Assembly (NCBI RefSeq): GCF_017377875.1
Contig: NZ_CP070975.1
Span: 1,798,001-1,862,000 of the forward strand
Direction: 5' to 3'
Source: Alcaligenes sp. SORT26
GTDB taxonomy: Bacteria > Pseudomonadota > Gammaproteobacteria > Burkholderiales > Burkholderiaceae_B
DNA: 64,000 bases
Each line of letters opens with the position of its first letter. The first letter of the stretch is position 1. Below the pieces are notes generated by a model that worked only from the letters and a program-made list of their open reading frames with translations, was not told the DNA's origin and searched no databases. Below, in pieces: positions 26,479-37,259 of the stretch. The translations under genes were made by a program, and so were the position numbers.

Positions 26479-27837
26479 ATGGGAATCAACCCTGAAAAAA
26501 TCGAAGCCTTGGTCGATGCACGTAATGGACGCGTTACCCCTTCCATTTACACCGACCCGGATATTTATGAGCTGGAGCTGGAACGCATCTTTGGCCGCAC
26601 CTGGCTGTTTTTGTGTCACACCAGCCAGATTCCCAAAGCGGGAGACTTCTTCAATACCTATATGGGCGAAGACCCGATTATCGTGGTTCGTCAAAAAGAC
26701 GGCTCGATCAAGGCCTTTCTGAACCAATGCCGACACCGCTCGATGCGCGTGTCCTATGCCGACTCGGGCAATACCAAAGCCTTTACCTGTCCCTACCACG
26801 GCTGGAGTTATGGCACCAACGGCGATCTGGTGGATGTACCGCTGGAACCACGCGCCTATCCGCAAGGCTTGTGCAAGGAAAAGTGGGGCCTGCAGGAAGT
26901 GACCCGCGTCAAAGTATACAAAGGCCTGGTCTTTGGCAATTGGGACGCCACCGCTCCTGATCTGGAAGAGTACATGGGCGACATTGCCTGGTACCTGGAC
27001 GGTGTGCTGGACCGGCGCGAAGGCGGTACCGAAATCATTGGCGGTGTTCAGAAATGGACCATTGAATGCAACTGGAAATTCCCCGCCGAACAGTTCGCGT
27101 CTGACCAATACCACGCCCTGTTCTCGCATGCGTCTGCCGTGCAAGTGCTGGGCCAGAAACCCGGTGACGAGGACAAGGCACTGGGCGCTGGCCAAACCGC
27201 ACGCCCGGTCTGGGAAACCGCCAAGGACGCCGTTCAATATGGCCAACGCGGCCATGGCAGTGGCTTCTTCTTTACCGAGCAGCCCGACGCCAACGTATGG
27301 GTAGATGGCGAAGTTTCACAGTACTTTCGCGACACCTATGCCGAAGCCCACGAGCGCCTGGGCGAAGTGCGTGCCCTGCGTCTGGCCGGTCACAACAATA
27401 TGTTCCCCACACTGAGCTGGCTGAACGGCACGGCGACACTGCGCGTCTGGCATCCACGTGGCCCGAACCAGGTGGAGGTCTGGGCATTTTGTATTGCCGA
27501 TGCCGCCGCTCCCGACGAAGTGAAGGCCGCCTTTGAACGCAGCGCCACCCGCGCCTTTGGCCCAGCCGGTTTCCTGGAGCAGGACGACTCCGAGAACTGG
27601 GCTGAAATTCAGAAAATCCTGCGTGGCAAACGCGCCCGTGGCACTCAGTTGTGCATGGAAATGGGCTTGGGTAACGAGGGTCTGCGCAGCGATGGCGTGC
27701 CAGGCGTTACCAACTACATCTTCTCCGAAACAGCCGCTCGCGGTCTGTACAAGTACTGGGCCGACCTGATGGTGTCCGAGACCTGGGATGAAGTACTGGA
27801 GCGCAGCCGCATCTATGAAGAGGAGTTGGTGAAATGA
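26479..27837 (+). CDS. hcaE: 3-phenylpropionate/cinnamate dioxygenase, alpha subunit
   Basis: The 452-residue ring-hydroxylating oxygenase has a Rieske 2Fe-2S site (C84, H86, C104, H107 in C-R-H...C-P-Y-H-G-W-S). The catalytic iron ligands are H212 and H217 ([10 protein letters not shown]) plus an aspartate in E-Q-D-D-S-E-N-W (367-374). It adds O2 across ring positions 2 and 3. It is first of ten catabolic genes; the ATG at 26479 has a good ribosome site. Substrate assignment rests on the following mhpBC genes, which act on propionate-bearing catechols. Confidence 0.9.
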   Translation: MGINPEKIEALVDARNGRVTPSIYTDPDIYELELERIFGRTWLFLCHTSQIPKAGDFFNTYMGEDPIIVVRQKDGSIKAFLNQCRHRSMRVSYADSGNTKAFTCPYHGWSYGTNGDLVDVPLEPRAYPQGLCKEKWGLQEVTRVKVYKGLVFGNWDATAPDLEEYMGDIAWYLDGVLDRREGGTEIIGGVQKWTIECNWKFPAEQFASDQYHALFSHASAVQVLGQKPGDEDKALGAGQTARPVWETAKDAVQYGQRGHGSGFFFTEQPDANVWVDGEVSQYFRDTYAEAHERLGEVRALRLAGHNNMFPTLSWLNGTATLRVWHPRGPNQVEVWAFCIADAAAPDEVKAAFERSATRAFGPAGFLEQDDSENWAEIQKILRGKRARGTQLCMEMGLGNEGLRSDGVPGVTNYIFSETAARGLYKYWADLMVSETWDEVLERSRIYEEELVK

Positions 27838-28382
27838 GCGCCGTCATTGAAGAACCGACCCAAACTGCCATCGTCGACATGCAACTGCATCATGAAATTG
27901 CCGACTTCCTTTACATGGAAGCCGAACTGCTGGACGACTGGCAATTTCGCGATTGGCTGGACCTGCTGTCCGAGGACATTCACTACCACATGCGCAGCAC
28001 CAGCAATGCGCAAACCCGTGATCGCCGCCGCAGCGTGCAACCGCCGACCACCTGGATTTTCAACGACAACAAGTTCCAGTTGGAGCGTCGCGTTGCCCGC
28101 CTGGAAACCGGCATGGCCTGGGCGGAGGAGCCGCCTTCGCGCACCCGCCACTTTGTCAGCAACCTGCGTATCCGCCCCACCGCCGACGGCCAGGGTTACG
28201 AGATACGCAGCAACTATATCCTGTACCGCGCCCAGAAAGAAAAGGACGAGACCTGGTACGCCGGCAAGCGCCTGGATTATGTACGCCGCGCAGACAAGCG
28301 CTTTGGTTGGGAATTGTATGAACGCGAGATCGTTCTGGATCAAGTCGTCATTACATCCCACAACCTGAGCGTTCTGTTCTGA
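27834..28382 (+). CDS. hcaF: 3-phenylpropionate/cinnamate dioxygenase, beta subunit
   Basis: The 182-residue protein has the small-subunit fold of ring-hydroxylating dioxygenases ([15 protein letters not shown], then L-S-E-D-I-H-Y-H-M and [11 protein letters not shown]). It is structural, forming the alpha3beta3 oxygenase with HcaE. Its ATG overlaps the hcaE stop (ATGA), which suits equal production. Confidence 0.92.
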   Translation: MSAVIEEPTQTAIVDMQLHHEIADFLYMEAELLDDWQFRDWLDLLSEDIHYHMRSTSNAQTRDRRRSVQPPTTWIFNDNKFQLERRVARLETGMAWAEEPPSRTRHFVSNLRIRPTADGQGYEIRSNYILYRAQKEKDETWYAGKRLDYVRRADKRFGWELYEREIVLDQVVITSHNLSVLF

Positions 28383-28410
28383 CCCTGCTCACTTTCCGAT
28401 GTTGATTGAT

Positions 28411-28731
28411 ATGACACGCATTACCGCATGTGAAACCGGTGCCCTGGCCGATGGCGAGGCACTGAAGATAGACACTCCCGACCGCCAGATTGCCCTGTTC
28501 AATATTGATGGCACCTTCTATGCAACAGACGACCGTTGCACTCATGGCAACGCGTCCATGTCCGAAGGCTATATCGAGGACGACGGCACCGTGGAGTGCC
28601 CGCTGCACGCTGCCCGTTTCTGTCTGAAAACGGGCGCTGCCCTGTGCCAGCCCGCGACCGAGGCGTTACGCACCTATCCGGTGATCATCAGCGAAGGCAT
28701 GGTCTATATCGATCTGGAGGCCCAGGCATGA
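28411..28731 (+). CDS. hcaC: Rieske-type ferredoxin of the dioxygenase
   Basis: This 106-residue ferredoxin carries a Rieske cluster motif C-T-H-G-N...C-P-L-H-A. It passes electrons from HcaD to HcaE. The ATG at 28411 (M-T-R-I-T-A-C) matches the normal length of E. coli HcaC; an ATG 12 bases upstream is less likely. It ends in an ATGA overlap with hcaB. Confidence 0.92.
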   Translation: MTRITACETGALADGEALKIDTPDRQIALFNIDGTFYATDDRCTHGNASMSEGYIEDDGTVECPLHAARFCLKTGAALCQPATEALRTYPVIISEGMVYIDLEAQA

Positions 28732-29543
28732 ATGGCTGGCTACAAAACGAAGTCGCCTTGATTACCGGCGGCGGTTCAGGCCTGGGTCTGGCATTGGTCG
28801 AGCGTTTTTTAAAGGAAGGCGCATCCGTGGCCGTGCTGGAGCGCTCGGCAGAAAAATGTGCCGATCTGGAACAGAAGTTCGACGGCAAGGTGCTGGCCAT
28901 CCAGGGGGATGTGTGCAGCGCAGCCGACAACCAGAACGCCGTGGAGGCCACGGTCGCCCGCTTTGGCAAGCTGGACTGCTTTATTGGCAATGCCGCAGTC
29001 TGGGACCATGGCGCTAGGCTGATCAACACCAGCATGGAGCAACTGGACAAAGGCTTTGACGAGCTGTTTGCCATCAACGTCAAAGGCTATCTGCTCGGTG
29101 CCAAGGCGGCGGCAGCCGAACTGGTCAAATCCTGCGGCAGCATGATTTTCACCTTGAGCAATTCGGCCTTTTACGCCGAAGGCGGTGGCCCGCTTTATAC
29201 CGCCAGCAAACATGCCGCGGTCGGTCTGATTCGTGAACTGGCTTTTGAGCTGGCGCCTAAAGTCCGTGTCAACGGCGTGGGGCCTTGCGGCATGAAAACC
29301 GATTTGCGTGGCCCACAAGCCTTGGGGCAGCAAGATACGCGCATCATGGATTCGCGTTCACCAGATGCCATCAAAGCAATCCTGCCACTGCAATTCTTTC
29401 CCGAACCTGAAGAATTTACCGGCCCCTTTGTGCTGCTAGCCTCGCGCCAGAACAACCAGACTCTGACCGGCGTCATGATCAATGCCGACGCAGGTCTGGG
29501 AGTACGCGGTATACGCAATGTGGCCGGTGGACTGGAGCTGTGA
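28728..29543 (+). CDS. hcaB: cis-dihydrodiol dehydrogenase
   Basis: The 271-residue short-chain dehydrogenase has the cofactor motif T-G-G-G-S-G-L-G and catalytic Y-T-A-S-K. It oxidises the cis-dihydrodiol from HcaEFCD to 2,3-dihydroxyphenylpropionate with NAD+. The first residues ([15 protein letters not shown]) are like other dioxygenase-operon dehydrogenases. It overlaps hcaC and hcaD at each end, so translation is coupled. Confidence 0.9.
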   Translation: MNGWLQNEVALITGGGSGLGLALVERFLKEGASVAVLERSAEKCADLEQKFDGKVLAIQGDVCSAADNQNAVEATVARFGKLDCFIGNAAVWDHGARLINTSMEQLDKGFDELFAINVKGYLLGAKAAAAELVKSCGSMIFTLSNSAFYAEGGGPLYTASKHAAVGLIRELAFELAPKVRVNGVGPCGMKTDLRGPQALGQQDTRIMDSRSPDAIKAILPLQFFPEPEEFTGPFVLLASRQNNQTLTGVMINADAGLGVRGIRNVAGGLEL

Positions 29544-30832
29544 TGCAGACACCTCATATTGTGATTATTGGTGGGGGACAGGCCGGTGCCACGGCTGCCG
29601 CTGAACTGCGTCGTCGTGAATTTGCCGGACAGATCACCCTGGTCGGAGAGGAACCCCACCTGCCTTACGAACGTCCGCCCCTGTCCAAAGACGCCTTGCT
29701 GGACCCGGACAATGTGCAGCTGAACCTGCATCCAGCCAGCTTTTACAACGAGCAGAGCATCAGCTTGAAATTGGGTATCCGTGCCGAAGCGATTGACGCT
29801 CAACAAGGCTGCATCACCCTGTCCAACGGCGAAACTCTGCAATACGACAGCCTCTTGCTGGCAACGGGCGCACAAGCCCGACGTCTGCCCGAACTGGACG
29901 CGCTAGGTTCGGTATCGCATGTTCTGCGCACCCTGGACGATGCCAACCGCATTCGCGCTCAGCTCAAACCTGGCAGCCATGTGCTGGTGGTCGGTGCCGG
30001 TGTGATTGGCCTGGAACTGGCATCCAGCCTGGTCGCTTTGGGTACCACGGTGGAGCTGATCGATCCGGCTAGCCGCATCATGTCGCGCAACGCACCGGAA
30101 GTCCTCAGCCAGTATCTGCAGACCGTGCATGAAGCTCGCGGCGTGCGCTTTCACCTGGGCATACAGGTCAGCAAGGCCCGCCGGGACGAAGAACAGAAAG
30201 TGGCGCTGACACTGAGCAATGGCCAGCAACTGCAAGGTGATCTGCTGATTTACGGTGTCGGTGTGACCATTGATACCCGTTTGGCCGATAGTGCCGGACT
30301 GCACACCGAACAGGGTGCAATTGTGATTGATGAACACGGCCGCAGTTCCCAGCCTGCCATTTATGCCGCGGGTGATACCACCGTGCAAATTGGTCTGGAT
30401 GGCCGCTGGCAACGACAGGAAACCTGGGAGAACGCCAACCGTCAGGCTTGCATGGCCGTTTGCCACATGCTGGACCAGGAACCTGCCCAGGCCAGCCCGG
30501 CCTGGTTCTGGACAGACCAGTGCGATCTGAACATTCAATTCGCCGGAGACATGGCCGCTGCCCATTGGATCCTGCGCGGCAAGCTGGACACGCCTCCTTT
30601 TGTCCTGATTGGCCTGGACCCTGAAGGGGCCATTTGCGGAGCCATCACCGTCAATCAGGGCCGCGATATGCGCCCGCTTAAAGAGCTGATTGAACACCGG
30701 GCCGTCCTGCCGCTGGAGGTATGGAACGACACCACCCAGAACCTGCGCAATCTGGCCAAACAAGTCGCGCAGACAACAAACAGCCACACCGCCGCCTTGA
30801 CTGGCGAAGCGGCGGCACCCGTACACCCATAA
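29543..30832 (+). CDS. hcaD: Ferredoxin reductase of the dioxygenase
   Basis: The 429-residue flavoprotein has an FAD site (I-V-I-I-G-G-G-Q-A-G-A-T-A-A), an NAD site (V-L-V-V-G-A-G-V-I-G-L-E) and a second FAD contact (I-Y-A-A-G-D). It feeds NADH electrons to ferredoxin HcaC. The ATG at 29543 shares a base with the hcaB stop. The C-terminal 30 residues are Thr/Ala-rich and longer than in E. coli. Confidence 0.92.
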   Translation: MQTPHIVIIGGGQAGATAAAELRRREFAGQITLVGEEPHLPYERPPLSKDALLDPDNVQLNLHPASFYNEQSISLKLGIRAEAIDAQQGCITLSNGETLQYDSLLLATGAQARRLPELDALGSVSHVLRTLDDANRIRAQLKPGSHVLVVGAGVIGLELASSLVALGTTVELIDPASRIMSRNAPEVLSQYLQTVHEARGVRFHLGIQVSKARRDEEQKVALTLSNGQQLQGDLLIYGVGVTIDTRLADSAGLHTEQGAIVIDEHGRSSQPAIYAAGDTTVQIGLDGRWQRQETWENANRQACMAVCHMLDQEPAQASPAWFWTDQCDLNIQFAGDMAAAHWILRGKLDTPPFVLIGLDPEGAICGAITVNQGRDMRPLKELIEHRAVLPLEVWNDTTQNLRNLAKQVAQTTNSHTAALTGEAAAPVHP

Positions 30833-30851
30833 TCAGAATCAGGAGACCGAC

Positions 30852-31799
30852 ATGCTGGCACACCTGGAGTGTCTTTCACACACGCCGTTGCTGGGGCATC
30901 ACGACCCGGCTCAAGCGGTACTGGACGAGGTCTTTGCGGTACAGAAAGCCGCCCGCGAACGGATTGCGGCCTTCAAGCCTGATCTGATCGTGCTGTTCAC
31001 CCCCGATCACTTCAACGGCTTTTTCTACAACGTCATGCCCAGCTTTTGCATCGGCACCGGCGCGCATGCCATTGGCGATTTTGACAGTCTGGCCGGACGC
31101 CTGGATGTGCCCTTCGAGCTGGCCACACAATGCGCCACCCATGTGATCAATAGCGGCGTGGACGTGGCCATTTCACACGATATGCAACTGGATCATGGTG
31201 CCGCCTACCCGCTGGAACATCTGGTGGGCAGTCTGGATCAGTACCCGGTTATTCCAGTTTTCATCAACTCGGTTGCCGCCCCCTTGCCAACCTTCAAGCG
31301 TGCCCGTTTGCTGGGCGAGGCCATCGGGCAATGGGCCCGCTCTACCGGCAAGCGCGTGCTGTGGATCGGCTCGGGCGGCTTGTCGCACCAGCCCCCCGTG
31401 CCAGTCTATGCCGAAGCCCCCGATGCCGTGCGTCGCTCGCTGGATGGCGAAGGCTACACGCTGTCGCCTGAGGCCCGTGCCGCCCGCACACAACGCACGA
31501 TCGATGCTGGCAAAGCCTTCACCCAGGACCCTTCTGTTCTGCATCCGCTCAACCCCGAATGGGACCAGAACTTTCTGGATCTGCTGCAAACGCAGGGCTA
31601 TGCCCAGCTCGATGAGGTCGCCAACAACGACGTGTCCGCCCTGGCAGGCCGAAGCGCCCACGAAGTCAAAACCTGGGTAGCCGCCTTTGCCGGGCTGTCG
31701 GCCTATGGCCCTTACGAAGCAGGACATCGCTACTACCGCGAAATTCCGGAGTGGATTGCCGGTTTTGGCGGCCTGTCTGCCCATCCCAGCAAGAACTGA
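30852..31799 (+). CDS. mhpB: 2,3-dihydroxyphenylpropionate 1,2-dioxygenase
   Basis: The 315-residue extradiol dioxygenase of the LigB superfamily keeps the two catalytic histidines at the positions known for E. coli MhpB, H115 (L-D-H-G) and H179 (L-S-H-Q). It cleaves the ring of 2,3-dihydroxyphenylpropionate beside the hydroxyls with Fe(II). A GGAG ribosome site precedes the ATG. It follows hcaD by 19 bp. Confidence 0.94.
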   Translation: MLAHLECLSHTPLLGHHDPAQAVLDEVFAVQKAARERIAAFKPDLIVLFTPDHFNGFFYNVMPSFCIGTGAHAIGDFDSLAGRLDVPFELATQCATHVINSGVDVAISHDMQLDHGAAYPLEHLVGSLDQYPVIPVFINSVAAPLPTFKRARLLGEAIGQWARSTGKRVLWIGSGGLSHQPPVPVYAEAPDAVRRSLDGEGYTLSPEARAARTQRTIDAGKAFTQDPSVLHPLNPEWDQNFLDLLQTQGYAQLDEVANNDVSALAGRSAHEVKTWVAAFAGLSAYGPYEAGHRYYREIPEWIAGFGGLSAHPSKN

Positions 31800-31831
31800 A
31801 ATCCACCACAACAAAACATCAGGAGATTGTC

Positions 31832-32686
31832 ATGAGTCTGAATGAATCTGATTACAGCCGTTTCGCGACCGTGGTCGAGGAAGGCAAAGAACTGCGCATC
31901 CACTACAACGATCTGGGTCAGGGCGAACAGACGGTTGTCATGCTGCACGGCTCCGGCCCCGGTGCCACCGGCTGGGCCAACTTCAACCGCAATATTGAAC
32001 CGCTGACCCAGGCTGGTTATCGCGTCCTGCTGATCGACTGTCCTGGCTGGGGCAAGAGCGATTCCATCGTCAACAGCGGTTCACGCTCCGACCTGAACGC
32101 CCGTGTGGTGAAAAGCATTATTGACCAGTTGGGCATAGACAAAATCCACATGCTGGGCAACTCCATGGGCGGCCATAGCTCGGTTGCCTTTGCCCTGACC
32201 TGGCCCGAGCGCGTTGCCAAGCTGGTCCTGATGGGGGGCGGCACAGGTGGCATGAGCCTGTTTACCCCCATGCCCAGCGAAGGTATCAAGCTGCTGAACG
32301 GTCTTTACCGCGAACCCACGCTGGAAAACCTGAAGCGCTTTAACAATGTGTTCGTATTCGACGCCAGCGTGCTGACTGAAGAGCTGCTGCAGGCCCGTCT
32401 GAACAATATGCTCAGCCGCAAGGACCACTTGGAAAACTTCCTGAAGTCCCTGGAAGCCAATCCCCGCCAGTTCCCCGATTTCAGCCCGCGCCTGCCCGGC
32501 ATTACCGCCCCTACTCTGATCATCTGGGGCCGTCAGGACCGGGTTGTGCCTTTCGATACCGGCTTGCGTCTGCTGGCTGGCATTCCCAACTCCGAGCTGC
32601 ACGTCTACAACCAGTGCGGTCACTGGGCGCAGTGGGAACATGCCGAGAAATTCAACCAGTTAGTTCTGGATTTCCTGGAGCGTTGA
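31832..32686 (+). CDS. mhpC: 2-hydroxy-6-oxononadienedioate hydrolase
   Basis: The 284-residue alpha/beta hydrolase has the triad S111 (G-N-S-M-G-G), D236 (G-R-Q-D-R) and H264 (C-G-H-W-A-Q-W-E). It splits the ring-fission product into 2-hydroxypentadienoate and succinate (fumarate from cinnamate). The ATG at 31832 has AGGAG ahead; the longer upstream frame runs into mhpB and is rejected. Confidence 0.94.
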   Translation: MSLNESDYSRFATVVEEGKELRIHYNDLGQGEQTVVMLHGSGPGATGWANFNRNIEPLTQAGYRVLLIDCPGWGKSDSIVNSGSRSDLNARVVKSIIDQLGIDKIHMLGNSMGGHSSVAFALTWPERVAKLVLMGGGTGGMSLFTPMPSEGIKLLNGLYREPTLENLKRFNNVFVFDASVLTEELLQARLNNMLSRKDHLENFLKSLEANPRQFPDFSPRLPGITAPTLIIWGRQDRVVPFDTGLRLLAGIPNSELHVYNQCGHWAQWEHAEKFNQLVLDFLER

Positions 32687-32687
32687 G

Positions 32688-33485
32688 ATGAACAAGGCAT
32701 CCAGCGATCTGCTCGATACCCTGGCCAGCCGTCTGCGCCAGGCCGAGAGCAGCAATCAGTCCATAGACCCGATTCGCAGCCTGATTGGTGAAGACAATGC
32801 CGAGGCCGCCTACACCATCCAGCGCATCAATATTGCCCGTGGACTAGCCCAAGGTCGTCGCCTGACGGGCCGCAAGATTGGCCTGACCAACCCCAAGGTC
32901 CAGCAGCAACTGGGCGTGTCGCAACCCGACTTTGGCGCCCTGTTTGCCGACATGGCCTATGGCGATGGCGAAACCGTCCCTGTCGAACGTGTCCTGCAAC
33001 CCAAGATCGAGGCCGAAATTGCCCTGGTGCTGGAGCGCGACCTGCCCCATGCCGACACCAGCTTTGGCGATGTCGCCGCAGCAGTAGGCTGGGTCATGCC
33101 CTCTTTGGAAATCGTGGGCAGCCGCATTGCCAACTGGGATATCCGCTTTGTGGATACCGTGGCCGACAACGCCTCCAGCGGCCTGTACGTGCTGGGCGGC
33201 CCCGCCCGTCGCCTGGACGGCCTGGACCTGCGCAATGCCCGCATGAGCCTGCATCGCAATGGGGAACTGGCCTCCAGCGGCAGCGGTGCCGAATGCCTGG
33301 GCCACCCCTTTAATGCCGCCGCCTGGCTGGCCCGCACCATGGCCAAACTGGGCGAACCGCTACGGGCCGGCGATCTGATTCTGACCGGTGCATTAGGCCC
33401 TATGGCTCCCGTCGCCCCCGGCGATCACTTTGAAGCCGTGATCGAGGGCATAGGCTCGGTATCCGTCACCTTCAGCGCAGGCTAA
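32688..33485 (+). CDS. mhpD: 2-keto-4-pentenoate hydratase
   Basis: The 265-residue protein of the fumarylacetoacetase-like hydratase family shows [19 protein letters not shown] and [11 protein letters not shown]. It hydrates 2-hydroxypentadienoate to 4-hydroxy-2-oxovalerate. It starts one base after mhpC ends. Confidence 0.93.
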   Translation: MNKASSDLLDTLASRLRQAESSNQSIDPIRSLIGEDNAEAAYTIQRINIARGLAQGRRLTGRKIGLTNPKVQQQLGVSQPDFGALFADMAYGDGETVPVERVLQPKIEAEIALVLERDLPHADTSFGDVAAAVGWVMPSLEIVGSRIANWDIRFVDTVADNASSGLYVLGGPARRLDGLDLRNARMSLHRNGELASSGSGAECLGHPFNAAAWLARTMAKLGEPLRAGDLILTGALGPMAPVAPGDHFEAVIEGIGSVSVTFSAG

Positions 33486-33510
33486 GTCCTCTTTGTACGG
33501 AGTAACACAC

Positions 33511-34458
33511 ATGACAAACCCCAACGGCATTGCCGTCGCCATCATAGGCTCGGGCAATATCGGCACCGACCTGATGATCAAGGTGATGCGCCAAAGCAAA
33601 CACCTGAAAATGGGCGCGATGGTCGGCATCGACCCGGCCTCCGATGGTCTGGCCCGTGCGGCCCGCCTTGGCGTGCCCACCACCCATGAAGGACTGGATG
33701 GGCTGTTGAAGCTGCCCAACTTCAAGGACATTCGCATTGTGTTTGATGCGACCAGCGCCGGAGCCCACGCCCGTCACAATGCCGTCCTGCAAGAGCATGG
33801 CATCCAGGTCATTGACCTGACCCCTGCGGCTATCGGCCCCTACACCATCCCGGTCGTGAACCTGGACGACAATCTGGACGCACCCAACATCAATATGGTC
33901 ACCTGCGGCGGGCAGGCCACCGTCCCTATCATTGCAGCGGTCTCGCAGGTCACCCCCGTGCACTATGCCGAAATCATTGCCTCGATCTCGTCCAAATCCG
34001 CCGGTCCGGGCACCCGCGCCAATATTGACGAGTTCACTGAAACTACCAGTAAAGCCATGCAGGTCGTAGGCGGTGCCACCGTGGGCAAGGCCATTATTGT
34101 GCTCAACCCGGCCGAGCCGCCTTTGCTGATGCGCGATACCGTCTACACCCTCAGCGATCCGGGCAAGGAAGCGGAAATCGAGCAGTCCATCCAGCGCATG
34201 GCCGACAAGGTTCAGGCCTACGTGCCCGGCTATCGCCTCAAGCAAAAAGTGCAGTTCGATGTAATTCCCGAGGACAAGCCCATCAATGTGCCCGGTCTGG
34301 GATGGCGCTCCGGCCTGAAAACTACGGTGTTTATCGAGGTGGAAGGCGCCGCACACTATCTGCCTGCCTATGCTGGCAACCTGGACATCATGACTAGTGC
34401 TGCGCTGGCCTGCGCCGAGCGACTGGCCCAAACCCGCCTGCTCACGCAAACCGCATGA
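33511..34458 (+). CDS. mhpF: Acetaldehyde dehydrogenase (acylating)
   Basis: The 315-residue protein has an NAD-binding start ([10 protein letters not shown]) and catalytic C132 in T-C-G-G-Q-A, the same position as in the DmpF family. It turns acetaldehyde channelled from MhpE into acetyl-CoA. The ATG at 33511 follows GGAGTAACACAC; the in-frame codon at 33493 is too far upstream. Confidence 0.94.
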   Translation: MTNPNGIAVAIIGSGNIGTDLMIKVMRQSKHLKMGAMVGIDPASDGLARAARLGVPTTHEGLDGLLKLPNFKDIRIVFDATSAGAHARHNAVLQEHGIQVIDLTPAAIGPYTIPVVNLDDNLDAPNINMVTCGGQATVPIIAAVSQVTPVHYAEIIASISSKSAGPGTRANIDEFTETTSKAMQVVGGATVGKAIIVLNPAEPPLLMRDTVYTLSDPGKEAEIEQSIQRMADKVQAYVPGYRLKQKVQFDVIPEDKPINVPGLGWRSGLKTTVFIEVEGAAHYLPAYAGNLDIMTSAALACAERLAQTRLLTQTA

Positions 34459-34475
34459 CACGCAAGGACATCACA

Positions 34476-35510
34476 ATGGCACACGATCCCAACAAGAAGC
34501 TCTTTATTTCCGACGTGACCCTGCGCGACGGCAGCCACGCGGTGCGTCATCAATACAGCCTGCAAAACGCCATGGATATTGCCCGTGCCCTGGACCAGGC
34601 CAAGGTCGATTCCATCGAAGTGGCCCACGGCGACGGGCTGTGTGGCTCCAGCTTCAACTACGGTTTTGGCGCACACACCGACCTGGAATGGATTGAGGCC
34701 GTAGCCTCAGTCATTACCCATGCCAGGATTGCCACCTTGCTGCTGCCAGGCATTGGCACCATTCACGATCTGAAAGCCGCTTATGACGCCGGTGCCCGCA
34801 TTGTGCGGGTGGCCACGCACTGTACCGAGGCCGACGTCAGCAAACAGTACATCGAATATGCCCGCAATCTGGGCATGGACACGGTGGGCTTTCTGATGAT
34901 GAGCCACATGACTACGCCGCAACATTTGGCCGAACAAGCCAAGCTGATGGAAAGCTACGGGGCGACCTGCTGCTATGTGGTCGACTCGGGCGGGGCCTTG
35001 AACATGAACGATGTGCGCGACCGTTTCCGCGCCTTCAAGGATGTGCTCAAACCCGAAACCGAGACCGGCATTCACGCCCACCACAACCTGTCCCTGGGTG
35101 TGGCCAACAGCATTGTGGCCGTGGAAGAAGGCTGCGACCGCATTGATGCCAGCCTGGCAGGCATGGGGGCCGGAGCCGGCAATGCCCCGCTGGAAGTGTT
35201 TATTGCTGCCGCCGCACGCATGGGCTGGAACCATGGCACGGATCTGTACACCCTGATGGACGCAGCAGACGACATTGTGCGCCCCTTGCAGGATCGCCCA
35301 GTGCGCGTAGACCGCGAGACTCTGGCCCTGGGCTATGCAGGCGTATACAGCAGCTTCTTGCGTCACAGCGAAGTAGCCGCCCAGAAATACGGCCTGAAAA
35401 CCGTGGACATTCTGGTCGAACTGGGCAAACGCCGCATGGTTGGCGGCCAGGAAGACATGATTGTGGACGTGGCTCTGGACTTGCTGCAACGACAAGCCGC
35501 GACGGCCTGA
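34476..35510 (+). CDS. mhpE: 4-hydroxy-2-oxovalerate aldolase
   Basis: The 344-residue aldolase keeps R17, D18 and H21 (L-R-D-G-S-H) and H200/H202 (H-A-H-H-N-L), the catalytic and metal residues of the DmpG family. It cuts 4-hydroxy-2-oxovalerate into pyruvate and acetaldehyde and forms a complex with MhpF. The ATG at 34476 is preceded by AAGGA; an alternative ATG at 34455 overlaps the mhpF stop. Confidence 0.94.
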   Translation: MAHDPNKKLFISDVTLRDGSHAVRHQYSLQNAMDIARALDQAKVDSIEVAHGDGLCGSSFNYGFGAHTDLEWIEAVASVITHARIATLLLPGIGTIHDLKAAYDAGARIVRVATHCTEADVSKQYIEYARNLGMDTVGFLMMSHMTTPQHLAEQAKLMESYGATCCYVVDSGGALNMNDVRDRFRAFKDVLKPETETGIHAHHNLSLGVANSIVAVEEGCDRIDASLAGMGAGAGNAPLEVFIAAAARMGWNHGTDLYTLMDAADDIVRPLQDRPVRVDRETLALGYAGVYSSFLRHSEVAAQKYGLKTVDILVELGKRRMVGGQEDMIVDVALDLLQRQAATA

Positions 35511-35540
35511 CTCCGGAACTCTAAAAAAGCTCTACCCCGA

Positions 35541-35567
35541 CTCACCGCCGCTTTAACTCGCGGTGAG
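35541..35567 (+). other. Hairpin between mhpE and the transporter gene
   Basis: CTCACCGC (35541-35548) pairs perfectly with GCGGTGAG (35560-35567). No T-run follows. It may stabilise the upstream mRNA or weaken transcription into the transporter gene. Confidence 0.4.
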
Positions 35568-35649
35568 CGGATTTCTGCGCCCTGAATTCGGGGCGGGCAG
35601 GTCGCAGAAGCAATAAAAAAACGTCCCGGTCAACCGAGGAGACATTGCA

Positions 35650-36894
35650 ATGACACAAACCCACGGCCGCAGGCACGCGGTCATCACGGTGGCGATCTGC
35701 TTTCTGATCGCCGTTATCGAAGGCATGGATATTCAAGCTGCTGGCATTGCCGTTAAAGGCGTGGCAGCCGAGTTTGGACTGGATAAAACTTATCAGGGCT
35801 ATTTTCTAAGTGCAGGCATTCTGGGCCTGCTGCCCGGTTCACTGATGGGCGGGCGCTGGGCTGATAAATACGGTCGCAAGGCCGTGCTGATTGCCTCAGT
35901 CGCTATCTTTGCCCTGTTTACCTTGTTCACCGCTTGGGTCAACAGCCTGGCCATCCTCTTGATGGTGCGTTTTCTGGCTGGTGCAGGTCTGGGCGCAGCC
36001 ATGCCCAACCTGATTACCCTGGCCGCCGAATCGGTCAAACCCGAACACCGTGCCCGCGCTGTAGGCATGATGTATGCGGGCATGCCTGTGGGTGCAGCCA
36101 TCCTGTCGCTGGTGGCCGCCTCCAACTTTGGCGAGAACTGGAAAAACATCTTCTACCTGGGCGGCTTGCTGCCCCTGCTCGTCATTCCTGTCATGGTCTG
36201 GTTCTTGCCCGAATCGCGCGAGTTTCTGCAAGCACGCCAGAGCCGGGCCATCGTCCAGGGACGCTTCCAGGATCTGTTCAGAAATGGTTTGGCCGCCCGT
36301 ACCCTGCTTTTGTGGGTCAGCTATTTCTTCACGCTGATGGTGGTGTATCTGATGCTGAGCTGGTTGCCTTCCTTGTTTCAGGAACTGGGCTTTAGCCGCA
36401 AGCAAGGCAGCACTGCCCAGTTCTGGTTCATGGTCAGCGCAACCATGGGCACCGTCTTGCTGGGCTATCTGACAGACCGCTGGCACAAGGCGTTGGTGAT
36501 CGCGCTGATGTATGGCGGGATCCTGGCCGGTTTGCTTAGTCTGAACGGCGCATCGGGCTTGGGACAAATGTATTGGGCTGCCGCCTTGACGGGCGCTTTT
36601 GTGATCGGTTGCCAAGGTGTCTTGTATGCTTTTGGCGGCATTGTCTACCCCACCGCCGTGCGTGCCACAGGTGTAGGCACCGCCGCTGCAGTAGGCCGCA
36701 TTGGTGCCACCTTGGGCCCGACCATTGCAGGCATGTTGCTTAGCCAGGGCTATGGTGCTGCCGGTGTGATCAGCTCGGCCATTCCCTGCATTATTGTCTC
36801 GGCGCTGTGCATGTTCCTGGTGGTGCGTCAGATCAGTCAAGAACGAGCATTGGCCTCCAGCAATCCTGCCCTGTCAGCAGCAGGCAAAGCATAA
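35650..36894 (+). CDS. mhpT: MFS transporter, aromatic acid:H+ symporter (MhpT-like)
   Basis: The 414-residue protein has 12 predicted helices. It shares M-D-I-Q-A-A-G-I-A in helix 1 and S-A-G-I-L-G-L-L-P-G-S-L-M-G-G-R-W-A-D-K-Y-G-R-K with E. coli MhpT and other aromatic acid symporters. The place after mhpE makes phenylpropionate or cinnamate the likely cargo. A ribosome site (GAGGAGACATTGCA) precedes the ATG. Confidence 0.88.
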   Translation: MTQTHGRRHAVITVAICFLIAVIEGMDIQAAGIAVKGVAAEFGLDKTYQGYFLSAGILGLLPGSLMGGRWADKYGRKAVLIASVAIFALFTLFTAWVNSLAILLMVRFLAGAGLGAAMPNLITLAAESVKPEHRARAVGMMYAGMPVGAAILSLVAASNFGENWKNIFYLGGLLPLLVIPVMVWFLPESREFLQARQSRAIVQGRFQDLFRNGLAARTLLLWVSYFFTLMVVYLMLSWLPSLFQELGFSRKQGSTAQFWFMVSATMGTVLLGYLTDRWHKALVIALMYGGILAGLLSLNGASGLGQMYWAAALTGAFVIGCQGVLYAFGGIVYPTAVRATGVGTAAAVGRIGATLGPTIAGMLLSQGYGAAGVISSAIPCIIVSALCMFLVVRQISQERALASSNPALSAAGKA

Positions 36895-37259
36895 GAACAG
36901 AGCAGATTGCAGATCAAAACCGGGCTGCAATCTGCACACCAGCCATCCTATAGCCAGCCCTTGTACCTAAGGGCTGCTGCCAAGCCAAAGTAGCACTGCC
37001 TGCATGGCTGGCTCCCCAAGGTTGACCGTATTCGACCTTGGGGGCCACTCGCAATGGCAGCCCCCCATTCAGCGTTGCAGACCTACGCGATCTATGCGGG
37101 GTCACTTGTGGCAATCCCTGAGGAGAATGGAAACAAGAATAAAGAATGACGGGATACAATGGCCGGCTGCTATTTTGGCAGCAGTTTTTTATGGTCGGGC
37201 GTAACCCTGCAGCGGGGAAACAAGAACAAGGTGCCTGACCCAGCACGGAAACACGAGTG
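36895..37259. other. Non-coding spacer with two hairpins after the catabolic operon
   Basis: An 11-bp perfect stem GCAGATTGCAG (36902-36912) / CTGCAATCTGC (36925-36935) starts 8 bp after the transporter stop and probably ends the operon transcript, although no T-run follows. A second stem AGCCCTT / AAGGGCT lies at 36956-36975. No gene is supported here. Confidence 0.5.
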
